Assembly (NCBI GenBank): GCA_006384855.1
Contig: VCJN01000543.1
Coordinates: 186,001 to 250,000 of the forward strand
DNA length: 64,000 bases
From: Tetraselmis striata
Taxonomy: Eukaryota > Chlorophyta > Chlorodendrophyceae > Chlorodendrales > Chlorodendraceae
Direction: 5' to 3'
Both the position numbers and the translations under genes were made by a program. Positions 10,672-21,837 of this stretch are shown piece by piece. The notes below the pieces were generated by a model. It was not told the DNA's origin, did no database searches, and saw nothing but the letters and a program-made list of their open reading frames with translations. Each line of letters begins with the position of its first letter. Position 1 is the first letter of the stretch.

Positions 10672-11365
10672 CTGGCGTTCAATTAGTTTTGCAGAATGTC
10701 ACGGTTGCTGTCGATACCACCATTGCCCCTATCCTTGGCGTGTCAAGCTCGGATCCAACGACTGCATTGCGGGCTGCAGAGCGCCACAAAATCCAGAAGT
10801 ATTATATGACGAGGGTGTCCGAAACGCCGCCGGTATGCTTCGCTTTGCCCCTTTCGCCGTCTCCGAGTTCGACTCGCTGGCCCCGCACGCTGAGGCCTTC
10901 TTGGTAAAGCTCGCGAAAGCTAGCCACACACACTTTGGCCCAAAAACGGCCAGCTCTTGTCTGCGTGGCGCCGCCGTTTCTCCTTGCTCATCAACATGGC
11001 ACATGCAAACAACGTTCTTGGCGGGGTCGCGGCCGCGCGCGCTGCACGTGATGGTGCTCCTGCGCTTGCGTCGCGTCGCTCGTCGGCATGTGTTGCTATG
11101 ACCCGGGTCATTGGCTGATGGCCTTCCCCGGGGCGGTGGTCCCTTTGGTTCCTGGCAGCTTGGCGACTTCGTGGTTCCCTTGGTTTCCCTTTGGTTCTTG
11201 GCTCCCTGGCCTCCTGCTTGACCTTGGTTTCAGGCTTATGTCTCTCTTTCGCTGGCAACCCTTCATATGGTTGTTGTTAGTCATGTTTGTAGTGCGCATT
11301 TGTTAAAGCCCCGATGTAATATTTATATAAACTATTGGCGTTCAATTAGTTTTGCGGAATGCCGC
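10672..11365 (+). mobile_element. Retroelement-like fragment with decayed ORF
   Basis: Two copies of a roughly 20-bp sequence (GGCGTTCAATTAGTTTTGC) flank the block at 10674 and 11333. Inside, a plus-strand reading with one frameshift near 10803 gives AAERHKIQKYYDEG, then MLRFAPFAVSEFD, then HAEAFLVKLAKASH. A lysine/tyrosine segment followed by a (F)xPFAxE-like segment and a hydrophobic helix resembles the region downstream of some reverse transcriptases in algal databases; this is from memory of the family pattern and weak. The 3' half (about 10950-11275) is repeated in inverted orientation at 36610-36950, next to TE-A copy 2. Confidence 0.4.
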
Positions 11366-11568
11366 GGCGATTCCCCAGTACCCAGGGCTTCCGTAAGTGG
11401 ATCGCTGCCTAATAAACGGCGGCCGTCGAAGAGACGCGGCGGCAAGGGTTTCACTGTTGCCAGTCCTGTTTCGGGGGGCGAAGAAAACAAAAAAGTGTTG
11501 TAATACTGGTGCTACGCCGCGCTTATTGCTTATTGCCTACAGGTACTTCGTCGCGTTATGAACTTTTC
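11366..11568. other. Spacer, nothing recognised
   Basis: About 200 bp without a motif. It precedes the 124-bp tandem repeat. Confidence 0.5.
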
Positions 11569-11860
11569 AGCGCGACCGTACGATTACCGGAACGGCAAGT
11601 CATCGTACTGCCGGTAGTCGCTAATGGAATAAGGACTGAATAAGGATGAATACGCCCTTATTCCGTATTGCGTGTCACGCAAGGGGGTCCGCAGCGCGAC
11701 CGTACGATTACCGGAACGCCAAGTCGTACTGCCGGTAGTCGCTAATGGAATAAGGACTGAATAAGGATGAATACGCCCTTATTCCTTATTTGGTGTCACG
11801 CAAGGCGGGGGTCCGCGGGCCCCCCGTGACACGCAATACGGAAAAGGAGCTTATTCATTC
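11569..11860. repeat. 124-bp tandem duplication with inverted tail
   Basis: A unit beginning AGCGCGACCGTACGATTACC starts at 11569 and again at 11693. The second copy lacks 3 bp. After it, CCGTGACACGCAATACGG (from about 11825) is the reverse complement of a segment in the first unit, so the block ends in an inverted arm. This is typical of a MITE-like or foldback remnant. Confidence 0.8.
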
Positions 11861-12778
11861 CTTATTGACTGCGCGGGAACGTAAATTTCCGGTGGGCGAA
11901 ATGGACAGCGGTCAACGCGTTTCAGAGGGCGCCCACTCCATCGGACGGCTCATCTGGATCTATTGCGGGGTGGTGCACCGGCCTCCCGCCACCACTCGCG
12001 TGCGTGGGGGATCTTGCGAACGCTAGCTCCCGGCGGCCGCCCATGCCTCCCGCGTTGGGCTCCCTCAGCCACACCCGCAGCCTCGCTTAAACAAATCCAA
12101 TGACGACATCACGCCCCTTTTCACCCAGCAAAGAACATGCCGGCTCAATCCAAGCCGGCAATGGTGGCGTTCGGTCGCACGGAAGCCGCCGTTGTCGCCG
12201 AGCGGCATGGTTCTTTCGCAAACGGCATGGCGCCCGTTGCTGTCCTCGCCAGTCGTCGCCACCAGGCAGACTCGCGTCCGTGCTTAACTGCGGCCTCGTC
12301 GGAAGCGGGTGCGGGTGGGGGGGTGGGGGGGGGGGGGGGAGGGGGGTCGGCTGGGGTGCGAGTGGAGTTTGTTCGGCGGCTCGCGGTGCGGCTGCTCGCT
12401 CGGGCGCGGGTGCGCTGAATGGCGCGAAAGCAACACTAGTCCCTTTCCCCCTCCCTACTTCCCTAGGTCTCGAGCTGAGGTACCGCGGCCCCGACCTCCA
12501 CCTCCTCGTGCGTCCTTCCCGCGCGCCATTGAAGCGTTCCGCGGCGGTGATAGCATGGCCGTCAGGTAGATAATGCGATGCGCATTGCTACGCCGTAAAT
12601 AAGTTGTAGCGACTACTTGTACAGGTAGCCGTGACCGTTACAACGAGCGTTCGTGAATAAGGGAGAGCAGTAAGCAATAAGCCTCCAAATCCGGCATAGC
12701 ACGGTTACCGGTACCCGCTTATCCATTAAGGGAAAAATCCTCGTACGAATAAGCAATAAGAGGCGTAGCACCTGCGTA
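11861..12778. other. GC-rich intergenic region, no supported gene
   Basis: Contains overlapping ORFs on both strands around a G-rich tract (12312-12345) that are biased to Gly, Ala and Arg and lack motifs. A second zone (12630-12780) is rich in AATAAG words and resembles the tail of the preceding repeat. Confidence 0.45.
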
Positions 12779-12899
12779 ATGCATCAACCGGGGAAACATA
12801 GGACACGCCGGGACGAAATTGCCGAAAATGCATCGGCCAGGATTCGATATCCGGACCTCTCGCGAACGAGACGACCGCTCAACCGAGCGGACAAGGGAT
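12779..12899 (-). repeat. tRNA-derived SINE, 5' part with tRNA-like head
   Basis: Matches 21713-21837. Read on the minus strand, it starts CCCTTGTCCGCTCGGTTGAG (D-arm-like with A-box character), passes an anticodon-like CTCGTTC loop and ends in a degenerate B box (ATCGAATCC). It lacks the 3' body and tail. The head resembles a threonine-type tRNA by its CGT anticodon position, though the stem is imperfect. Confidence 0.7.
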
Positions 12900-13116
12900 G
12901 TACCTTGTAAAGGATTGCCGGTATCACGGGTACACGTACTCGTAATCCGGATAGACGGCCTCGGCGAACTAGGACCAGCCCGCCTGTCCGCGCGTCGGCC
13001 AATTTTTCAGGTTCTCATTCAAGTCGCGACGTAGCCCGCTACTGAATCACTGCGTCTTTGTTACGAGATGAGACATACAGTACCGGTACGAATATGCAGT
13101 GACGACTACGCTCTCA

Positions 13117-13184
13117 CGGCCCGGCCGGTCTCGAGCCGCCGACTTACATACTCGTAGTCACTCGCTCTACCACTGAGCGCCCCA
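13117..13184 (-). repeat. Second tRNA-like sequence
   Basis: On the minus strand GCTCAGTGGTAGAGCG is a near-ideal D arm and A box, and GGCTCGAGACC is a B-box-like T arm with four of five stem pairs. The acceptor stem does not pair, so this is a tRNA-derived repeat or pseudogene, different from the head in the SINE family above. Confidence 0.5.
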
Positions 13185-13506
13185 GTCAGCCTAAGTAGCA
13201 TAGGCATCGACTAGTATCATTAATTCACTCGTTGATATCATCAGGGAATATGTCGGAATAACAATAGAAACGTGACGATCATCCTTGCACCAGCTTCGGG
13301 GTTATTTGACACATCAGTTTCAAAGTTGAGTCTGGTGTAACGCAGCGAAACTAGAAGATGGCAGGCTCAGTTGTTATGCTTGCTTTTACGTACGTCTACT
13401 CGTGTTGCACCCAAAAAGGGGCGCAACAACAGGTGCCTAGGTACCACTGAGCATCACTGTAGCCGAAAAGCGGTTAGGGAAAGGGAAGGAAACCCCATAA
13501 AGAAGT
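13185..13506. other. Spacer, nothing recognised
   Basis: About 320 bp between the tRNA-like sequence and the recombinase remnant. No motif was seen. Confidence 0.5.
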
Positions 13507-14919
13507 TTAGAACATTTTAAAGTCGAGCCTGGTTTTGCCTGTGTTGAGTGAACGGAGAGAGCGGCAGATTGACGGAGAGGGGTAGCGCCAGGTCATGAAG
13601 AGGGCACCGGGAAGGCCACCAATGCGGAGTCTTGTTGGACTTGGAAGTGGCGGAGGGGCGCAATGTGACCGAAGAAAAACCACGCGCCAGGCGAAGGAAG
13701 GACGTTGGGATCGAGTAGTCCAGAACGACGTCGGAGTTAGTGCCCCAACCGCCTTGGTAGCGAATGTGGGACAATGGAGTTCCGATGGCGTTAGCGGCAG
13801 ATGCGACTCCCTTGCGAAGGCTGTGTGAGCTCCAGGAAGTGCCGGCGGGAGGGGCAGCACCGACAAGACGAACGGATGTAGAGAGCCAACATTGTAGCGG
13901 TTGTTCAAGACATGGACTGCTCGCTCGGGGTGACCGCCTAGAAGTATGTGTCGGCCAAGGCAACATGGGCCAGCGGGGAAGACTGTGGGCGGTCGATTAA
14001 GTGGTGCAGGAGACGCGCAATGCGGGGGTAGGTGCTCCGATATTGGAAGGAGCAGTACCCGCAAGTTGTCGGGGCCCGCCCGTCGACCGTCGCGGCCCTT
14101 CTCGCGGTACACTTGCAGGGTAATGTTGTAGTCGTCGACATGCACGTCCCGCACTCCGTAGGGCACGCTAGTAAGTCCCATGGCAAACAACATGAAGTTG
14201 ACGACCGATCGAGGCCATGAGGGCTCGTAAGTCGTACCGGTAATCGGGGAAGGGAGCATACCCAATCAAATCTGCTTGATCGACGAAGTTGCAAGCGACA
14301 CCCGCAAACAGAGGGACTCGCAAAGGGGCAGCCTCCAGCAGGCGGCGTTGCCTTAGCATCATGGCACGACTAGCCGCGGGAAGGTGTCCTTGGCGATCAG
14401 GCCGAGGTTGGGTAGCTCAAAGAACGTGTTGATTGTTGACAGGTGGGGTTGTAACGACTTAGCCCCAATGTGCCCCCGCTCACCAATCCAAGCAACGTAC
14501 CGGACGACAGTAGTTGTAGTCGCCTCCAATGGGCTGATGTTCTGGGAGTCGTGGCAGAATGCCGCGAACTGAGACAGTATGCCGGCGTAGTAGCTCTTGA
14601 GCGCCTGAGCGGTGAGGGAGCTAGAGAGTAGGTCAAGGGTCCGCTGCCCCAGCTCGTCGGAGCCGATCGCCTCCCGTAAGCGGGACCGGAGTGAAGCAGC
14701 CCAAGGGGTGACAGCTTCGGGCTCGTCAATTGCGTAAGTGCGGCGCTTGGGCGACGGAGTAACGGGGGGCCGGTTCATTTTAGCCGCAAAATACTCGGCG
14801 GCAGCGGTTAGGTTCCCGGCAATCGGCCGGTAGTTACCGGACAGGTTTATTTGCAACATCATCAGTACGGGTTTGCGGGGCAACTTCTCACTTCCCAGCC
14901 GGCCCTTAACACCTGGCAA
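13507..14919 (-). pseudogene. Broken tyrosine recombinase (DIRS/Ngaro/Crypton-like)
   Basis: Three frames on the minus strand read in order as one protein. 14919-14359 gives the N-terminal core-binding domain: helices around ALKSYYAGILSQFAAFCHD, then VVRYVAWIGERG and LQPHLSTINTFF. The middle (about 14265-14020) gives VDDYNITLQVYREKGRDG, the beta strands after the first catalytic Arg; that Arg is not clearly visible. 13966-13517 gives SSHSLRKGVASAANA (the HxxR box), then RYQGGWGTNSDVVLDY with GGW and the nucleophile Tyr. At least two frameshifts separate these parts, so it is non-functional as read unless introns intervene. The pattern matches eukaryotic tyrosine-recombinase elements. No reverse transcriptase was found beside it, so DIRS-like retroelement and Crypton-like DNA transposon cannot be told apart. 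Confidence 0.8.
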
Positions 14920-15915
14920 AGTACTGCGTATGTACTAAATCCGGCGGGCGAGCCGGCGCGCCTACTGGTACTGGTAGGGTGATTGTCCTGCGAAACGGTG
15001 GACCGTCCGACGACCGGACGACCCACTACCAGGCCAACTGCCGGCATGCGCCCACAGTGGCGTGAAGAGCAGGCCCTCCATGAGGACACCTCCACAGCCA
15101 CCATGGACACCGACATATCTGAGGAGTAACTGAACGCCGGGGCCGGCACTTTTCTGGCCGTGCTAAGGGGCGGCAAAGTATAGCAGCCAGCGATCCGCAC
15201 GGTCGTAATTGCAAAAACAATCCCGGGCACCCAACTCCCACAAGCAACCCGCCGCCACATACGCGTACTGCAACGCCCATCCCACCCGCTCCTAATCGGC
15301 CTCCCCGCCGGCACGGACGATTCCACCCATGTGACCCTACTGTTCGGCGATCTAGTGGCCCAACATCAAGCTATGGACGATGGGGGTGGGTGACGAACTA
15401 GTGCTCGTACGCGTCGTCTGGACTAAGATCTCCATTTTTTTAATCGGGGCCCTTTTTTCTTGGACGCATGCCATGTGAGAGGGTGCAGGTTGCGGCGGTC
15501 GCGATGGCGGCGCCTCGCAGAGGCCGGCCGCCGTCGGGTGTTGTTGTGCCCACGCATGTGTTGTTATTTCGACTGTTATTTTATTTTTCGTCGAATAATA
15601 CGGACAAATACGAGTCCGTGCTGGTGTGAATTACAACACGAGAGCTGGTATACGGGTGTTGGTTCGAGCCGCCACCGCGCCGGTCGTCGCAGGATCCAAG
15701 GACCCGCGATTGCGGCCAGCGCCTCCCCTCCAAGGGTTGCGCGGACATCATATGTGTGAGTATTGCGTATGGGTGTGCGACGAGCTGATGCATGCATTTA
15801 GTTTTTGCATTTAGTTTAAACTTTCCGCTTGCCGAGGCTTGTGCGCGTTGCGGCTGGTGGTTCGGCGGCGGGTGGGGTCCCTTTTGCATATGTACTCGCG
15901 GCCGGGTGTGTGTGT
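14920..15915. other. Possible 5' remainder of recombinase element; no gene
   Basis: On the minus strand open frames continue upstream of the recombinase (15326-14862 and 15280-15026), but they contain no recognisable reverse transcriptase or RNase H motif. A CTGGTGTGAATTACAA motif at 15621 recurs in the TIR elements. Nothing else is supported. Confidence 0.35.
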
Positions 15916-15947
<32 letters not shown>

Positions 15948-16161
15948 GGCGCGCTTCGGCATGCCGAGGCTTACGGGACTGCGGCTGCCTTGCCGGCCGG
16001 GAGATCTCCCGCCTCAGCCTAACTGTCCTCATCGGATGGCAGGAGGTTGGGGTGAGTGCGATCGGTGACCGCGGTGGTGTGCGTGGGTGTGTTCTGCGAG
16101 ATGTTGGACGGCGGATGGGACGGCAGCGCCGTCCGTCGGGCGGAGGGGGGGGGGGGGGGGG
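15916..16161. repeat. Two poly-G runs (29 G and 17 G)
   Basis: G runs at 15916-15944 and 16145-16161 lie in a GC-rich spacer. The ORFs crossing them encode mostly Gly or Pro and are not credible. Confidence 0.85.
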
Positions 16162-18335
16162 TCCGCCGGATTTGCGATATCGCTGTCGACGTTGCGCGGC
16201 ACCTGCTATCCATGCGACACCGCCTCCCCTCCTCTATTTCCTCCGCGAGGGGTATGGATTGGGCCGTGTCCGCTAGCTTGCGGCGGGAGGACTGACTGCG
16301 GATGGCACGAGGTGAGCGCATGGCAAGAGCAGGAGGTCGCCGGCGGCGGCGAGTGCGGATCGGCCGGCCACATTGTACTTCAGCCATGTGGTTGTTTGTG
16401 AGGAAGGGGTTTTGCACGGCTTTACTGGTGATGATTATCGCCCGGCGCCCGGGTGTGAGCGTTGATACGTATAAGTACTAGTAGGTGAGGTAAATTGTAC
16501 CGTGTGTACTTGCTTGCCCGTCGGTAGCATGCGGATAGCAGCATACGTCGCGCTCGCGCCCACGGGCGTGCGCGACGACACCGCCATGTTCCCGCCCGTC
16601 ATCCTTGCTATCGCCGTCAAAGCCACGGATCAAACTCACACCCACCGTATCTTACCCCAACGGGCACGTAGGCAGCTGAAGGAGGACGCCCGCCTAGCGC
16701 GTCTTTCTTTGCCGATGCCGACGAGATGTCGCGGCGAAATCTGTTGATTGCTCGATGCGTGGACGTTTGCGGTCTAGCCGCCTTGCTCCTACGGTCATCT
16801 TATATTTGTGCCAGGCAGCGGCTAAGAGAATTACCATGGAGGATCCTAAATATTGTAGTTGTACGTCGTAGTTCTACTAGCGAGGATTATAGCACTCGTC
16901 GTCGTCGTCGTGCGCGCGATGCGGAATTTTATTCGGAATCCGAAGTGCCGTACGGATGCTGCATGAAAGTGTAGTGATCAAATTAAGGATTGCAAATTAA
17001 TATCTAGGATATAGGACGGGGGTAAAACATGTATCGCGACGACCAGGGGGGGGAAAACACGGTTCTCTATGTTCAAATGCCGGCGTGCCGTGCCGTCAAG
17101 CAACCCGGCCACAACCCCACTTTCAGACACATGCTACATTGATATTATTTGCAGGTGCCACGCGCGCACCACACCCGCACCGTACACTTTTACAAATATT
17201 TTATCCGGGAATGGCATCGTTTGGCACAAGGCTAGAAACACCGAAAAACCCTCAACACGCAACTGCCGGCTTGCCATCCCCGTTGACACAGCTACGGATA
17301 CTGCCGAATTATCCGAGATTGAAAAAAACGTTGCTATCCGGAAATGTAGGAACCTACATTTGATCCCTCCCGTGCCATTCCTCTTTTCCCCCGCGCTACA
17401 GATACATGTAGTAACAATTAACGACTAGCGACTCAGGAAGTCTTGGCGTCACATCTTGCTTAAAAACCGCCTCATCCCCTCGTACCATGTCGGCGCATGT
17501 TGGGACCACACCGCCGCATTTGCCGCTAACGACAACTTGGTCGTCGATGCCTACCTTCCCAATCACACTGTCGATGAGCAGGCGGTCACCGAACATAGCA
17601 ACATTATGCGGACTTGACACATCCAGGCTCTTGAGCTAGAGCATGAAGGTGAGACCGCTGTGCCCAATATATAACAGTCCCATCAGCCCCGCTTTGAAAC
17701 CGAAAACGCTTTCGTGATCTCTGTGTTCGATAACAATTTAGTATTGTTGCTAAAACACAAATTGCCCGACCGTCCGAACGTGCCACCTCATGTTACACTC
17801 CGGCGCGACACGGTGTGGTAAATGCTGCCTACGTCCGCCTTCCTGCAAATATATATCTAATGATACCGGCACCGTCGGCGGTACCTGCATGCCGGGCCGC
17901 TGAGGAATAACAACCTACGAGTGATATTACTCTATGGCCGTAGTAGTATTAGCAACTATGCCTTCAGCGGCGGAGTCGTACGTGCACATTTCAATTGTAC
18001 ATTAACAAATTATCGAGCAGATGTTGAATTCATTTATATAACCAACTTGCAGATTAATTTCGACAGTGTTCTCGCGTCTGTCATTCCTCATAATCACCAT
18101 CCGGATACTAGCTGAACCGCCGGCGCCCTTATTGCATTTATCCGGTAGACTAGAGTAAATACATGGCATTTCCGACGGTCACAATGTCTCCTATATTCAG
18201 TCGAGCCCCGCCCTTCACAAAGCGGTAGGTGGATTTGTTACTGGCCATTTTGTTGTTGTGTTGATCAATCCGAACCGAACTCGGCCGATGTGAGTTCGGC
18301 AAAGCCCTATTGGTCTTTACCAGTAATGAACTACG
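16162..18335. other. Long intergenic stretch, no supported gene
   Basis: Only short ORFs, none with a motif. The minus-strand ORFs around 17396-17620 and 17604-17786 adjoin and look slightly protein-like (IDSVIGKVGIDDQVVVSG), which may be a trace of a decayed element, but there is no second copy in the window to support it. Confidence 0.4.
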
Positions 18336-18455
18336 ATACTGGTGTGAACCACAAAAAGGCCAGTGACAAATCCACCTACCGCTAAAAGCAGTACTAAAAG
18401 ATCAGCACCAGCAAGCCGCCTAAAAGCGGCCCGCATCCCGCACAAGGCCGGATGG
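18336..18455 (+). repeat. Diverged fragment of the TIR element interior
   Basis: Shares TACTGGTGTGAACCACAAAA, ACCGCTAAAAGCAGTA, AAGATCAGCA, AAGCCGCCT and GCGGCCCGCATCCCGCAC in order with 7762-7900 and 9217-9355. The fragment carries neither TIR. Confidence 0.75.
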
Positions 18456-18921
18456 ATGAGTGATGCGCGCACGGTTCAGAGTCCGGGCCACGAGCGAGTG
18501 CACGTGTGTACGAGGGTGGTCCACGGACGTGCTGTGCAGCTTTGGCAACGGGATGGCGGACGAATCTGCGCCGTCTGATGAGGCAGCAAGCACGCTCTCG
18601 AGCCGCCAACAAGCTCAGGACGCCGAGGAAATCTCTTGCGAGAAAGGCCTCCTGGTGAGCCCGGGTGGTGCATCGAGTGTCCCCCGAAGAGAGGGCACCC
18701 CGATCCGCGGCCAGGCATGCGACACCGCGCAAAATGCGGCGCACCCCTTTCTCACCACACCCACAATGCCGAAGACCATGCCCGTGTACTCCGATGACAT
18801 GTCCAAGATGTCTCGAAGAGAAGCCTTCTGTCCGGGCCCCGTGTTGTGCCACGCCGCATCCCGCACTGCCCACCCCCGCCCGTTGTATGTCACATAGTAG
18901 GGAGCGCTCAAACCGATCCAC
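18394..18921 (-). pseudogene. Unidentified repeat ORF, copy 1
   Basis: A 175-residue minus-strand ORF. The DNA from 18440 to 18640 recurs in inverted orientation at about 34830-35030, keeping strings such as CTCGAGAGCGTGC, CAGATTCGTCCG and GGCCCGG; translated similarity is present in more than one frame (AARERAC, CTARPWTT). Both copies abut other repeats, so this is part of a mobile element, but the protein is not recognised and the frame is uncertain. Confidence 0.4.
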
Positions 18922-19750
18922 GGCCGTTGCCCGGGCACCGCAGTGTACTTGACCCCGTGTACCGCATAGTTTTGAACTCCAGCAACGTGGATTTCAAGCT
19001 CCGGGGATCATAGCTCCCGGTCACGACGTTGAACGCCGGAAGGGATAGCTATGCGTCCGGCACCAGGGCCTTGAGTTCATCCATGGGTACGGTGTTGCCG
19101 AGAGGTAATGCCCGCTGGAACAATAGTCATCCACCTTCCGGCGTACAGCGATACCCAGATCGTGAACATAATGATCACGGAAGGCGTCTGCGATAGCGTC
19201 GTGTTGTAGTACGCGCTAGTGAGCGTCTCCAGGTGGTGGGAGGTTCATTAGCGCGTCGTTATAGAGGTCTACAGTGACGGCGGTACGGATAATGCCAGTA
19301 CTGTACATCAGCCCACAAAGTCTCTGCATGTTTTATGGGTATGATTTGAGTTTGGTCGCTTCGAGTCGGTAAAGTCGTCACGCATAATCTACCCCGTTGC
19401 AGCCATTCAGAGGATAACCATGAAAGAGCGTGCACATGGTGTGCTAAGCAAGGCCGATGCGACGGCGCGCGTGGCGCGCGCGGCGTCTGTTATGCGGCAC
19501 TACCAGTGTAACAAGTGTTGCTCGGCCGGTGTGTGAACGGTTTGAGCGCACAGCACGCCGACATTTGGACATAAAGAACCGTGTTTTTCTCCCATGGTCG
19601 CCTAGATACATGTGTTGGCCATCTACCCCATGCCGCGCGGCTGGACCATGGTTTGGAGTCTATGGTCAGCTAGCGGGCTGCATGCGACATTCGCAAACCG
19701 GCTGTTCGCCATGCAAGAAACATTAAGGTTGCAATCACGTTTTAATTCAT
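18922..19750. other. Intergenic, nothing recognised
   Basis: No ORF over 90 residues and no repeat match noted. Confidence 0.45.
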
Positions 19751-19862
19751 AACATTTCGACATTTTGTCGGATTGGGCTGTAAATTAGTGCGCTGGAAAG
19801 TCCGTGACCTGCGCTTTTCGACGCACTGACTTATAGCCCAATATTATAAACGTCGAAATGTG
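19751..19862. repeat. Imperfect palindrome (foldback element)
   Basis: ACATTTCGAC at 19752-19761 pairs with GTCGAAATGT at 19852-19861, and ATTGGGCTGTAAATTAGTGCG pairs, with a few mismatches, with the segment at about 19822-19842. The result is a hairpin with arms of about 40 bp and a loop of about 30 bp, consistent with a small foldback MITE. Confidence 0.75.
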
Positions 19863-19875
19863 ATGGCATGTCAAA

Positions 19876-19878
<3 letters not shown>

Positions 19879-19911
<33 letters not shown>
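19879..19911. repeat. Homopolymer, 33 C
   Basis: The longest single-base run in the window. It directly follows the foldback element. Confidence 0.95.
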
Positions 19912-19912
<1 letters not shown>

Positions 19913-21570
19913 CGTGCGTTCTGGTATCCCACCCAGCCCACTCACTGTGGGTGGGGGCGCATGATGGGGACATGTAATGTGCCCTTCCACGCAACACAAC
20001 ACTTCCCGCGCTAACCCGCACGGCATTTTGCGATCCGAATACGCTACGAATAATCAGTCCGCGTGCGCCACGCCCCTGCGCCGCGAGATCCGTGTCGCGC
20101 CGCCCGAAGTACCCGCCCGGCATTGCGGGTGGCTAATCATGCATCCACTACCACACACACGTCAAGCCCACCACCTCCCGCCCACCCCGTAGCCCCGACT
20201 CCTGCCCCCTTCGAGGACACATGGCGCGATCATGGCTGCTTGCTCGGGGCGCGTGTAGGTCCCGGGACGGCGGCCAAGAGGTGCACCCTCGCGACTGCCG
20301 CCCGATTGACCACCCCCATCAAGGATTCGCGTTCTGCTGACACCATATAATATACGCCTTTAGGGCCAAAATCGGATCGAAAGGCGGCTTAGTCAAAATA
20401 GAATAAAGCATAAATAGTGTTTTTTTATACCTAGCTGGTCCGACGCGGCTTGTGCCATCGGTGCGAAGTTTAAGATTGGGGCGGCGCTCAGATTTCGGTT
20501 GCTGCGGGGTCGCCACGGAGATCCCGCAGCACGCCGTTTGCGCGGCCGTAGCGGTCGCAACTCGCCAACCATCGCCGCAAAAAGAGGTACTTTCGGCGCT
20601 ACGAGCGGTTGCGGTGTCGGTGGCTGACGGTCGTGGGCTTGCTAGAGGCTAGAGCATGGGCAATGGCCGCGCGATGTGCGCGTCGTGTTGCCGCAGGTGC
20701 ATAATGCACTAACGGCACGAACCGCCGCATATCGGGTCTTTTTGGGGGCAATTTTCGCAATATCGCACGGGTTACCGCGGGAAGTGTTGCGAAGCTCCCA
20801 GGCGCGAGGACCCCTTGGATTGGTCTCCACGTCGCGCGGAACCCGTCATCAGTTTTTGCTTCTCCCTCTTGATATGATGTGTGACATGTGTTACTACATG
20901 CGCGCAGACTTGTGCAACAATCGTGGCGACATTGTTGTGAAGGGGGCCAACCCGTGCTAAATAGCCTACGGTGCGGGCAATATAAGCATGCACCTATGGA
21001 TTCGAAGGCACTTTAAGTGTGATACTTTCACCCAGCGAGGCCCGGCCAACGGCGCTTATCTTGCAGCTTAGAAAATTGTGGGATGATATATTGGCCCTAT
21101 CACGAGGACGGCATTACTGGCACACTCTCATGGAAAGGCCATGCATTGCATCGGTAGCGCGTGCATGCATGGATTGGGCTCATGCTCGGTCGTTTTACAG
21201 CGCATGCATACGTCCACCCACCACCGGCAGCGCGCGGGCATATGCGACGGATGGTAGCTACGCCGCCAACAAGTTGCCCCCTATTCATCGCCCGTTATAG
21301 CCATGTGCCAAACATTGCCATTGACGAAGAACAATTCTAAAAGTGCGCGCGATTATCGGGAGAAACGGCTGCCTCCTTGGCGTAGGAGGCTTGCGTACAA
21401 GGCTGCATGGCCCCTTGGCCCCATAGCTTGGGCGTAAAGGCGAGGATACGCGCGGATTTCTATGCGCAAAGACTTATGTAGACCGGTGTAGTATCACCCG
21501 GTATGTGACGATGTCGTCCGCACCTTAAATAATGCTCGAATTTTAAATCCGTTTTTGTGTTGCCTAGCGT
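19912..21570. other. Intergenic, no supported gene
   Basis: Short ORFs on both strands without motifs; none pairs with a neighbour into an exon chain. Confidence 0.45.
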
Positions 21571-21837
21571 AGAAGTAAAGTAAATTAAAGTTCGCCCCGG
21601 GACGTCGGCCCAAGCCGCCCCAGCACTTGACCTCTTGCGCCAACTGCAGTCGTAGATCTGGCATAACCCGTAGACCATTGCCCCATTCGAACCCCGAAGG
21701 CGGGCTTATGCATCAGCCCAGGAAACCCAGGAAACGCCGGGACGAAATTGCCGAAAATACATCGGCCAGAAATCGAACCCGGTACCGGTACCTCTCGCGT
21801 ACGAGACGACCGCTCAACCGAGCGGACAAGGGATGTA
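21571..21837 (-). repeat. tRNA-derived SINE, most complete copy
   Basis: Read on the minus strand: a tRNA-like head at 21836-21770 (CCGCTCGGTTGAGCGG, an anticodon-like CTCGTAC, and the B box GGGTTCGATTTC); a central body; and a 3' end GGGGCGAACTTT followed by a tail of TTTACT-type repeats (21596-21571). Two other places share the 3' body (10395, 49698) and one shares the head (12779). Head, body and simple-repeat tail are the hallmarks of a SINE transcribed by RNA polymerase III. Confidence 0.8.

Noticed and set aside
13117-13184. Functional tRNA gene
   Set aside because: D and T arms are good but the acceptor stem does not pair; treated as tRNA-derived repeat.
14920-15326. Reverse transcriptase upstream of the tyrosine recombinase
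   Set aside because: I looked for the YxDD box and RNase H motifs in all three minus frames and could not see them.
15792-16295. Overlapping Gly-, Pro- or Arg-rich ORFs around poly-G runs
   Set aside because: Composition is dictated by homopolymers; no domain and no splice partners.
21770-21836. Functional tRNA-Thr gene
   Set aside because: It is the head of a repeated element with imperfect anticodon stem, and another copy has a mutated B box.
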